Shown here piece after piece: positions 15,665 through 22,408 of a stretch of 35,106 nucleotides of DNA. Each line of letters starts with the position of its first letter. The stretch's first letter is position 1. Position numbers and translations under genes: made by a program. Source of the stretch: an uncultured Oscillospiraceae bacterium (GTDB taxonomy: Bacteria > Bacillota > Clostridia > Oscillospirales > Ruminococcaceae); assembly GCA_900548355.1 (NCBI GenBank), contig URKR01000020.1, forward strand, positions 1 through 35,106, written 5' to 3'. The notes under the pieces are model-generated. The model had not been told where the DNA came from. It worked only from the letters and a program-made list of their open reading frames with translations, and ran no database searches.

Positions 15665-17203
15665 TCACTGCGCCTCCTTTGCCTGCTTTTTGGCGCCGGC
15701 CATATACAGGCCAAGCTCCTGCACCGTGGTCGCCTTGGGGTCAAACTCACCGACGACTTCGCCTTCATACATGACAAGAATGCGGTCGGACAGGTTCATG
15801 ACTTCGTCCAGTTCCAGGCTGACAAGCAGCACGGCGGTGCCGCGGTCGCGCTCGGCCACAATCTGCCGGTGTATATACTCAATCGCGCCGACATCCAGCC
15901 CGCGAGTGGGCTGCACCGCGACAAGCAGCTTGGGTTCCTTGTCAATCTCGCGGGCGATGATCGCCTTCTGCTGGTTGCCGCCAGACATGCTGCGCACAAT
16001 GGTATCGCTGCCCTGGCCGCTGCGCACGTCATACTGCTCGATCAGGCGGTCGGAATAGGCGCGCACCGCATCCTGCCGGATAAAGCCGCCGTGCTGGAAC
16101 TGCGGTTCCCAGTAACGCTGCAGCACCATATTCTTTTCAAGGCTGTAATCCAGCACCAGGCCGTATTTGTGGCGGTCTTCGGGGATGTGGCTCATGCCAT
16201 CCTTCGAGCGCTGGCGGATTGAAGCGTGGGTGATGTCCTTGCCGTCCAGCGTGATGGTGCCGCGGGTCAGCTTTTCAAGGCCGGTCAGGCCATAGACCAG
16301 CTCGGTCTGGCCGTTGCCTTCGATGCCGGCCAGGCAGACGATTTCGCCGGCGTGAACGGTCAGGCTGACGTTTTTGACCGAATCCTTTTTGTGGAGGTGG
16401 CTCGTCATTGTGACGCCTTCCAGCGTAAGCACGGGTTTGCCGGGTTTGGCCGGGGCTTTTTCAACGGCAAACTGCACATCGCGCCCGACCATCATGCGGG
16501 AAAGTTCTTCCTTGGTGGTGCCGGCAATCTCGACGGTGCCGATGCCCTTGCCCTTGCGCAGGACGGTGCAGCGGTCGGCCACAGCCATAATCTCGTTGAG
16601 TTTATGGGTGATGAAGAGGATGCTCTTGCCTTCTTTTTTGAAGCCGCGCATGATCTCCATGAGTTCATCGATCTCCTGCGGGGTCAGAACGGCGGTCGGC
16701 TCGTCAAAGATCAGGATCTCATTGTCGCGGTAGAGCATCTTGAGAATCTCCACACGCTGCTGCATACCGACCGAGATATCGCTGATCAGCGCATCGGGGT
16801 CAACACGCAGGCCGTATTTTTCCGAGAGTTCCATAACCCTTTTGCGGGCGACATCCTTCTGCAGGAATCCCCCTTTGCAGGGTTCCACACCGAGCATGAT
16901 GTTATCAAGCACCGAAAAACACTCAACCAGTTTGAAGTGCTGGTGCACCATGCCGATGCCAAGGTCGTTGGCGTCATTGGGGTCGTGAATTTTGACCTCC
17001 TGGCCGTTTTTCTTGATGACGCCGTGCTCAGGCTGGTAAAGCCCGAACAGCACGCTCATCAGCGTGGATTTGCCCGCGCCGTTTTCGCCCAGCAGGGCGT
17101 GTACTTCACCGCGGCGCAGCTGCAGGGTGACGTCGTCATTCGCCTTGATGCCGGGGAACTCCTTGGTGATGTGCAGCATCTCAATTACGAAATCCTCTGC
17201 CAA
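15665..17203 (-). CDS. Nucleoside ABC transporter double ATP-binding protein
   Basis: About 512 residues with two ABC domains, as in NupO and RbsA. The first has Walker A GENGAGKST (39-47), a signature reading SVGMQQRVEI, and Walker B LIFDEPTAVLTPQE. The second has a degenerate Walker A region (GIEGNGQTEL), signature MSGGNQQKA, and VAVQPTRGLD in place of a full Walker B, which is usual for the family. Start is uncertain: GTG at 17212 has AGGAG only one base before it, whereas TTG at 17203 has it ten bases before, so I prefer TTG. It powers uptake through the two permeases encoded next. Confidence 0.93.
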   Translation of the reverse strand: MAEDFVIEMLHITKEFPGIKANDDVTLQLRRGEVHALLGENGAGKSTLMSVLFGLYQPEHGVIKKNGQEVKIHDPNDANDLGIGMVHQHFKLVECFSVLDNIMLGVEPCKGGFLQKDVARKRVMELSEKYGLRVDPDALISDISVGMQQRVEILKMLYRDNEILIFDEPTAVLTPQEIDELMEIMRGFKKEGKSILFITHKLNEIMAVADRCTVLRKGKGIGTVEIAGTTKEELSRMMVGRDVQFAVEKAPAKPGKPVLTLEGVTMTSHLHKKDSVKNVSLTVHAGEIVCLAGIEGNGQTELVYGLTGLEKLTRGTITLDGKDITHASIRQRSKDGMSHIPEDRHKYGLVLDYSLEKNMVLQRYWEPQFQHGGFIRQDAVRAYSDRLIEQYDVRSGQGSDTIVRSMSGGNQQKAIIAREIDKEPKLLVAVQPTRGLDVGAIEYIHRQIVAERDRGTAVLLVSLELDEVMNLSDRILVMYEGEVVGEFDPKATTVQELGLYMAGAKKQAKEAQ

Positions 17204-17238
17204 TCTGCTCACGCTCCTTTCTAAAATTTACTGGTTAT

Positions 17239-17267
17239 ATTATACAATTTTTTGCGCTCTTCCACAA
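17239..17267 (-). promoter_or_regulatory. Promoter before the ABC ATPase gene
   Basis: On the minus strand: -35 TTGTGG (weak), 17-base spacer, -10 TATAAT. With the terminator just upstream, it allows the ATPase and permeases to be expressed apart from the lipoprotein. Confidence 0.55.
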
Positions 17268-17322
17268 GGCAATCCAGAAGAATTTGTGTTTTTTCCTTGC
17301 GGCGGGCAAAACTCTTTATAAG

Positions 17323-17353
17323 AAAAGGCGGCGGGCGCCAAGACGCCCGCCGC
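17323..17353 (-). terminator. Terminator after the first BMP lipoprotein gene
   Basis: A perfect 10-bp stem GCGGCGGGCG/CGCCCGCCGC with a six-base loop is followed on the minus strand by CTTTTCT. As in many importers, partial read-through would give more binding protein than permease. Confidence 0.8.
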
Positions 17354-17377
17354 AGAAAAGAAAGGAAGAAAGGAGAC

Positions 17378-18556
17378 TTACTCCTGATAGTTGACGGTGG
17401 TGAACTCACTGGTGGTGGGCTGAACGGCCGGGTCAGAGCTGTTGTCCACGGTGATTTCGCCGGAGCGGAGCTTTTCGAGCTCAGCCTGGTAGTCCTCAAC
17501 GGTGAAGGTACGGAAAGCCCAGCTGGTCTCAGCGGTGGGCAGGCCGATGTAATCGCCCTCTTCAAGGCCGTAGTTGCCGTTGGTGCCGCCCACTTCGCTC
17601 CAGGTGCCGCTGGCCGCATGGTCGAGCGCGTCGGTCACAGCAGCGCCCAGGCCCTTCATGGCCGAGGTCAGGAACGGGTTGTAGCTGTAAGCGCCGTCAG
17701 CCACGCCGTTTTCACCGACATAGTGCTGGTCAACGTCAACGCCGATGACCCAGCCGTCATAGTTGACAGCCGCTTCGACGGCGCTGGTGTAGATGCCGCC
17801 GCCGCAGGCAAAGACAACTTCGGTGCCGCCGGAGTACCAGCTCTCCATACGGGCGGTGATGTTGGCATCGCCGAAGAACTGGTTGCCGTACCAGTAGTTG
17901 ATGGTAACGTTGGTGCCAAGCTCCTGCGCAGCGGCGTCAGCGCCCTGCACGAAGCCGTAGCCGTAACGGATAACGGCGGGCACAGCCTGGCCGCCGAGGA
18001 AGCCGAGCTGGGTGAAGCCGTCCTTAACGGCGGCGTAACCGGCCAGGTAACCGGCTTGCTCTTCTTTGAAGGTGATGCAGTAGACGTTGGAGGGGATCTC
18101 CTCGGTGCCGATATCGCCGGCGGTGATGTCAACGCCGATGATGTTGATGTCGGGGTATTCCTCAGCCGCCCAGGCGATGGAGGAACCGTACAGGTAGCCG
18201 ACGCAGACGATGGTGTTGAAGCCGTCATTGACCGCGTTGCGGATCAGGGTCTGGCGGTCTTCGTCAGAAGGATCGTCCGGCGGCAGATAGTAGTTGACTT
18301 CCACGCCGTTGGACTCACCGTAAGCCTTGATGGCTTCCCAGCAGCCCTGGTTGAAGCTCTCGTCGTCAATGGTGCCGACGTCGCAGCACTGGGCGATGCC
18401 GGTGACGGCGGAAGCCTCAATGGCGCCGGCCTCGCTGGTCGCGCTGGAGGTGGTGGTCTCGCTGGAAGCGGCGGTCGATTCGCTGCTGGCGGCGCCACAG
18501 GCAGCCAGCGAAAGCGTCATGGCCGCAGCCATCGAGACAGACAGAATCTTTTTCAT
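17378..18556 (-). CDS. BMP-family nucleoside-binding lipoprotein
   Basis: A 392-residue lipoprotein with a signal peptide and lipobox LAAC (17-20), then a Ser/Thr-rich tether to about residue 50. The periplasmic-binding-type domain opens DVGTIDDESFNQG, the ligand motif of BMP proteins such as PnrA and NupN, whose Phe and Asn hold the nucleoside. EEQAGYLAGYAAV and QLGFLGGQAVP are further family blocks. It sits outside the membrane and passes nucleosides to the ABC permeases encoded downstream. ATG at 18556 follows AGGAG at eight bases. It has its own strong promoter and a terminator. Confidence 0.94.
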   Translation of the reverse strand: MKKILSVSMAAAMTLSLAACGAASSESTAASSETTTSSATSEAGAIEASAVTGIAQCCDVGTIDDESFNQGCWEAIKAYGESNGVEVNYYLPPDDPSDEDRQTLIRNAVNDGFNTIVCVGYLYGSSIAWAAEEYPDINIIGVDITAGDIGTEEIPSNVYCITFKEEQAGYLAGYAAVKDGFTQLGFLGGQAVPAVIRYGYGFVQGADAAAQELGTNVTINYWYGNQFFGDANITARMESWYSGGTEVVFACGGGIYTSAVEAAVNYDGWVIGVDVDQHYVGENGVADGAYSYNPFLTSAMKGLGAAVTDALDHAASGTWSEVGGTNGNYGLEEGDYIGLPTAETSWAFRTFTVEDYQAELEKLRSGEITVDNSSDPAVQPTTSEFTTVNYQE

Positions 18557-18591
18557 GTTGTACTCTCCTTTTGATGGTAAAGACAGACGGC

Positions 18592-18623
18592 AAAAGGGCG
18601 GGCAGGCCCCGCGGGCGCCGCCC
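18592..18623 (-). promoter_or_regulatory. GC-rich leader hairpin before the BMP gene
   Basis: Just after the predicted transcription start, GGGCGG (18618-18623) can pair with CCGCCC (18596-18601), followed by TTTT. It resembles a weak terminator ahead of the ribosome site, and so a possible attenuator. No known riboswitch pattern was recognised. Confidence 0.35.
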
Positions 18624-18633
18624 GTTTGTACCC

Positions 18634-18662
18634 AGTATAAAACATCCCGCGCCTTTTTTCAA
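18634..18662 (-). promoter_or_regulatory. Sigma-A promoter of the BMP lipoprotein gene
   Basis: On the minus strand: -35 TTGAAA, 17-base spacer, -10 TATACT. The whole promoter lies inside, or next to, the terminator hairpin of the gene upstream. Confidence 0.82.
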
Positions 18663-18674
18663 TGGCCCGGGATG
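18639..18674 (-). terminator. Terminator of the second BMP gene, overlapping the next promoter
   Basis: CATCCCG (18668-18674) pairs with CGGGATG (18643-18649), with an inner GCC/GGC pair and an A-rich loop. TTTT follows and merges into the -10 box of the promoter at 18634. Confidence 0.65.
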
Positions 18675-18742
18675 CGAAAAGACATTACAAAAGCATAACA
18701 AAAATATTGCGATTTCTTTGCATTTTTCTAAAAAGTACGGCA

Positions 18743-19930
18743 CTAATTCATGATATTCAGCGCCACGTTCGGGCAATCGGGCAGGGTGACGGTATCGGGG
18801 TAGCGCTCCACCCGCACCGTGCCTTCATACAAACGGGTATACAGGTCCTGATAGGCCTGCGTGGTAAATTGGCGGAACTTCCAGCTGCCAAGCGGCAGGC
18901 TGATGGCGCTTTGGGCCGCGCCCATGCGCTCGGTGGTGCCGGCAGCATCCCCCCAGCCGCCTTGGGTGAAGTAGCTGTACAGCTCGTTTTGCACAACGAT
19001 CGAATCGTTTTCCAGCGCGCTGGTCAGCACAAGGTCGCTGCGGGAGGAAGCGTCCCACCCGGCGCCCATGACCTGGCCGCCGTTGTTTTCGGCCGCCGCA
19101 ATGCAGCTGGTCAGCAGGTCGCCGCCATCCGCCATCACAACCTGTACGCCGTCGGCAAACAGGCTGCCCACCCGGGCGGTGACCTCGTCGGTGGCTTCCC
19201 CGCTGCCGACATACCACATCTCAAACCGGACCTGCTGGCCCTGGCGCTCGGCTGCGGCCTCGGCCCCCTGCAGCATGCCGTTGGCAAGGCTCGCGGTTTC
19301 AGGCATGGAATCCGCCCCGATAAAGCCGAGCGCGGTGTACCCTTCCATCACGGCGGCATACCCGGCAAGATACCCGGCCTGCTCCTCATTATACAGCACA
19401 CAGTGGGTGTTGCTGGCCGTCTCATAAAGGGTATAGTCTTCGTTATGGGGCTCGGCGTCAAGCAGCAGATAAGCGGTGGAGGGGTAATTGCGCTGGATTT
19501 CAAACACCGGCACCGCCATTGCCTCACCATGGCAGACCACCATCGGGGCGCCGCTTTCGGCCGCAGCGCGCAGCGCCTCCTGCCGGGCGGCGGGGGTATC
19601 CTCCTGTGCGGTGAAGAGCTGCGCGGTGTAGCCGAAGGTATCGGCAAAGGCCTGCACGCCGCGCCAGCCGGCCGCATCGGTGCCGGTTTCGGCGCCTTCG
19701 GGCCCGGCCACATAGGCAATCAGCGCGCCCTGGCCGTCCAGCACAGGCTCCGCAGAGGATGCGTCGGTCGTTTCGGGCACGGTCAGGGTAAAGGTGGCGT
19801 CTTCCAGCAAGGCGGGGTTCTGGGTTTCGGTATCCGGGGCGCCGGAACTGCCGCAGCCGACAAGCCCGGCCGCCAGCAGCGCGCACAGCCCGGCCGCCAG
19901 CCGGCGGCGTCGCGAAAGAAATTCGATCAT
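18743..19930 (-). CDS. Divergent BMP-family lipoprotein, paralogue of the neighbouring binding protein
   Basis: A 395-residue lipoprotein with lipobox LVGC (23-26). It is a clear paralogue of the product of 17378-18556: EEQAGYLAGYAAV, then ALGFIGADSMPE, and SWKFRQFT near the end match the same blocks. The N-terminal ligand motif is changed, with no DDxSFN: the region reads AYVAGPEGAETGTDAAGW. It may therefore bind another nucleoside or act as a sensor. The ATG at 19930 has AGGAG 13 bases upstream, a wide gap. It is 40 bases after cdd and belongs to the deoD-cdd transcript. Confidence 0.9.
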   Translation of the reverse strand: MIEFLSRRRRLAAGLCALLAAGLVGCGSSGAPDTETQNPALLEDATFTLTVPETTDASSAEPVLDGQGALIAYVAGPEGAETGTDAAGWRGVQAFADTFGYTAQLFTAQEDTPAARQEALRAAAESGAPMVVCHGEAMAVPVFEIQRNYPSTAYLLLDAEPHNEDYTLYETASNTHCVLYNEEQAGYLAGYAAVMEGYTALGFIGADSMPETASLANGMLQGAEAAAERQGQQVRFEMWYVGSGEATDEVTARVGSLFADGVQVVMADGGDLLTSCIAAAENNGGQVMGAGWDASSRSDLVLTSALENDSIVVQNELYSYFTQGGWGDAAGTTERMGAAQSAISLPLGSWKFRQFTTQAYQDLYTRLYEGTVRVERYPDTVTLPDCPNVALNIMN

Positions 19931-19970
19931 AGTTGGGAAAAAGCTCCTTCTAGGTTTTTCGGCGTCTGGG

Positions 19971-20426
19971 TCAGCGGTTGGGATCGACGTCGAGGTTCTG
20001 CGGCCCGAAACCATAGGGCAGCAGTTCGCCCAGCGTCGTTTCGATGTAATCGTCCTCACTTTTGGCCATAATCACAACCAGGGCCGGGCCGCCGAATTCA
20101 TACAATGCCTGGCGGCACACCCCGCACGGACCGGTGACCAGGGTGTTGCGCTCGCCCAGCTTGCTTCCTACAATCGCGATGGCGTCAAACTGACGCGCGC
20201 CTTCACTGACAGCCTTGAACAGGGCGGTGCGCTCGGCGCAGTTGGTCGGGGTGTAGGACGCATTTTCAATGTTGCAGCCGGTAAACACCCGGCCCTGCCC
20301 GCCCTGTTCGCGCAGGGCCGCGCCGACCGCAAACCGGGAGTAGGGCACATAGGCGTATTCCCGCGCTGCAAAGGCCGCGCGGATCAGGGCGGCGGCTTCG
20401 GCCTTCGGCAGTTTGGCCCCGCTCAT
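19971..20426 (-). CDS. cdd: Cytidine deaminase
   Basis: A 151-residue enzyme of the short tetrameric type. It turns cytidine and deoxycytidine into uridine and deoxyuridine. The catalytic C63-A-E65 and the zinc ligands C101 and C104 in GPCGVC are all present, with CNIENASYTP binding the sugar. The ATG overlaps the deoD stop as ATGA, so the two are probably translationally coupled. Its product is the substrate of the pyrimidine phosphorylase encoded at the far end of the locus. Confidence 0.97.
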   Translation of the reverse strand: MSGAKLPKAEAAALIRAAFAAREYAYVPYSRFAVGAALREQGGQGRVFTGCNIENASYTPTNCAERTALFKAVSEGARQFDAIAIVGSKLGERNTLVTGPCGVCRQALYEFGGPALVVIMAKSEDDYIETTLGELLPYGFGPQNLDVDPNR

Positions 20427-21142
20427 TCGACCGCCCCCAGCGCTACCTTCATCATCGCGGTGAAGCTGGTCTGGCGCTGCTCGGCCGTCGTGATTTCGGG
20501 CGAGACAAAGCTGTCCGAGATGGTCAGCAGGCAGGCCGCGTTTTTGCCCAGCACCTTCGCGTTGTGGAAGAGGGCGAAGCTTTCCATCTCAACGGCAAGG
20601 CAGCCCTTCTCATCGCGCAGGATCTCCCAGTAGGTCGGCTTCTGGTCACTGGGCTGGCGGTAGAAAACATCGGAGGAATGGATGACGCCCTCGATCAGCG
20701 GGATGCCCTGGGCGGCGGCACTGCGGCGCAGCGCTGCGTTGAGGGTTTCGCTCGGGCGCTGGGTCGAATCGGTATCGCCGGACTGGACGGCGGCGTAGTT
20801 GCTTTCGGAATAGGCGCCGGTTGCAAGCAGCACATCGAAGAGTTTGGCCTTTTCGGTATAAGAGCCGGCCGACCCGATGCGGATGATGTTTTCAACCCCG
20901 TACTGGGTGTAAAGCTCATAGGAATAGATACCGATCGACGGCATACCCATGCCGCTGCCCATCACGCTGACCGGGCGGCCCTGGTAGGTACCGGTATAGC
21001 CGAGCATGCCGCGCACATCGGTGACAAGGCGCGGGTTTTCCAGGAAGGTTTCGGCGATGAATTTGGCCCGCAGCGGGTCGCCGGGCATCAGGACTGTTTT
21101 GGCAAAATCGCCGTTTTCAGCACGATTGTGGGGGGTAGACAT
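20423..21142 (-). CDS. deoD: Purine-nucleoside phosphorylase, DeoD type
   Basis: A 239-residue hexameric-type enzyme that splits purine (deoxy)nucleosides with phosphate. MPGDPLRAK near residue 19 binds phosphate, GSGMGMPSIGIYSYEL is the family signature, EMESFAL holds the ribose, and the catalytic Asp lies in TISDSF (E. coli has SDH there). ATG at 21142 has GGAGG seven bases upstream. It is the first gene of the transcript deoD-cdd-second BMP gene. Confidence 0.97.
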   Translation of the reverse strand: MSTPHNRAENGDFAKTVLMPGDPLRAKFIAETFLENPRLVTDVRGMLGYTGTYQGRPVSVMGSGMGMPSIGIYSYELYTQYGVENIIRIGSAGSYTEKAKLFDVLLATGAYSESNYAAVQSGDTDSTQRPSETLNAALRRSAAAQGIPLIEGVIHSSDVFYRQPSDQKPTYWEILRDEKGCLAVEMESFALFHNAKVLGKNAACLLTISDSFVSPEITTAEQRQTSFTAMMKVALGAVE

Positions 21143-21199
21143 AAAAAAGCCTCCTTTGAAGCCGGCCGGATCAGCCGGTTTTTATTTTCGTTTGTCTTT

Positions 21200-21229
21200 A
21201 GTATACCACATTTCTGTGTTTTGTGCTAA
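21200..21229 (-). promoter_or_regulatory. Promoter of deoD-cdd-BMP
   Basis: On the minus strand: -35 TTAGCA (4 of 6), 18-base spacer, -10 TATACT with extended TGG. A small CCGG-based hairpin lies in the leader (21162-21180). Confidence 0.65.
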
Positions 21230-21253
21230 ACTTTCCATAAAGAGTTTGTGTAA

Positions 21254-21376
21254 GTGTTGAGAGTGAAGAGTTTAGATATGGTGGATCGGCAGCTGCGCCA
21301 CCTCAAAAAATGGCAGCACCTTCCCGTCTTTTTCAAAGACACGCCGAAGGCGCACCACATCTTAACTCTGAACTCT
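21254..21376. repeat. Intergenic inverted-repeat element, copy D
   Basis: The left end has GTTGAGAGTGAAGAGTTTAG. The right end has the complement of GAGTTCAGAGTTAAGATGTGG. The core 21319-21359 carries TTCCCGTCTTTTTCAAAG and GCCGAAGGCGCACCAC, matching copy A reversed. It separates the divergent deoD and radical SAM genes. Confidence 0.65.
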
Positions 21377-21441
21377 TGCAGCAACTTTTTAAAGAACGGC
21401 GCAGGCCGTACGCCGTCATCCCCACACCCAGGAGGTTTCCC

Positions 21442-22407
21442 ATGTCCCACCCCTCTCTCTCCCCCATTATGCTGCCGGCATCCTGCGCGCTTTGTCCGCG
21501 CGCCTGCGGGGCCAACCGGGCCGCCGGGCAGACCGGCCTGTGCGGAGCCGGGGATACGCTGCTGGCCGCCCGCGCCGCGCTGCACCACTGGGAGGAGCCC
21601 TGCTTAAGCGGCGCCCCCGACGCGCCGACCGGCAGCGGCACGGTGTTTTTCACCGGCTGCGCGCTGGGCTGCTGCTACTGCCAGAACTACGCGATCAGCC
21701 AGCAGGGGCTGGGCAAACCGATCGACGTGGCGCGGCTGCGGGATATTTTCCTTGCATTGCAGGAAAAGGGCGCGCAGAACCTGAACCTTGTCACGGCGAC
21801 CCAGTGGCTGCCCTGGGTGCTGCCGGCGCTGCGGGCCGCCCGGGCCGAAGGGCTGCGGCTGCCGGTCGTCTACAACACCGGCGGGTACGAGACGGTCGAG
21901 ACGGTGCGGGCGCTCGACGGAATTGTCGATATCTGGCTGACCGATTACAAATATGCCGCCCCGGCGCTGGCGGCCGAGCTTTCCCGCGCGCGGGATTACC
22001 CCGCCGTGGCCGAAACCGCGCTGCGGCAGATGATCGCCCAGACCGGCGCGCCGGTGTACAATGCCGAAGGCTATTTGCAGCGCGGCGTGATTGTGCGGCA
22101 CCTTGTGCTGCCCGGCCACGCGGCGGACAGCAAGGCCGTGCTGGCCCGGCTGGCCGCGATCCGTGCCGAGGCCGAAGCCGCCGACTGGGTTCCGGCCGGC
22201 GGGCCGCCGTTTTTGCTGAGTTTGATGAGCCAGTTCACCCCGTTTTACAAGGCCGCCGACCACGGCCTGGGCCGGCGGATCACGAGCTATGAATACCGGC
22301 AGGTTGTAAACGAGGCGATCCGGCTTGGGCTGACCGAAGGATATATGCAGGAAAAATCCAGCGCGCGGGAGGAATATACCCCGCCGTTTGACGGGGAGGG
22401 CATCTGA
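21442..22407 (+). CDS. PflX-like radical SAM protein
   Basis: A 321-residue protein of the COG1313 type related to pyruvate formate-lyase activating enzymes. The SAM-cluster cysteines are C73-x3-C77-x2-C80 in TGCALGCCYCQN. An N-terminal cysteine group (C15, C18, C22, C34) could hold another metal site, as in the family. LTDYKY and the LVLPGH stretch are conserved later. The ATG at 21442 has AGGAGG seven bases upstream; an open frame back to 21310 crosses repeat D and is rejected. Substrate unknown. It is followed by the membrane protein gene with one base between. Confidence 0.88.
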   Translation: MSHPSLSPIMLPASCALCPRACGANRAAGQTGLCGAGDTLLAARAALHHWEEPCLSGAPDAPTGSGTVFFTGCALGCCYCQNYAISQQGLGKPIDVARLRDIFLALQEKGAQNLNLVTATQWLPWVLPALRAARAEGLRLPVVYNTGGYETVETVRALDGIVDIWLTDYKYAAPALAAELSRARDYPAVAETALRQMIAQTGAPVYNAEGYLQRGVIVRHLVLPGHAADSKAVLARLAAIRAEAEAADWVPAGGPPFLLSLMSQFTPFYKAADHGLGRRITSYEYRQVVNEAIRLGLTEGYMQEKSSAREEYTPPFDGEGI

Positions 22408-22408
22408 G

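Noticed and set aside
14470..15774. 434-residue plus-strand open frame opposite the first permease
   Set aside because: A frame shadow; the minus strand has a conserved permease with proper start and neighbours.
21161..21190. Plus-strand terminator-like hairpin with T-run (CCGGC...GCCGG then TTTTT)
   Set aside because: No plus-strand gene lies upstream; it falls in the leader of minus-strand deoD.
21143..21199. Purine riboswitch before deoD
   Set aside because: The leader is too short and I could not find the three-stem junction bases; only a small CCGG hairpin is there.
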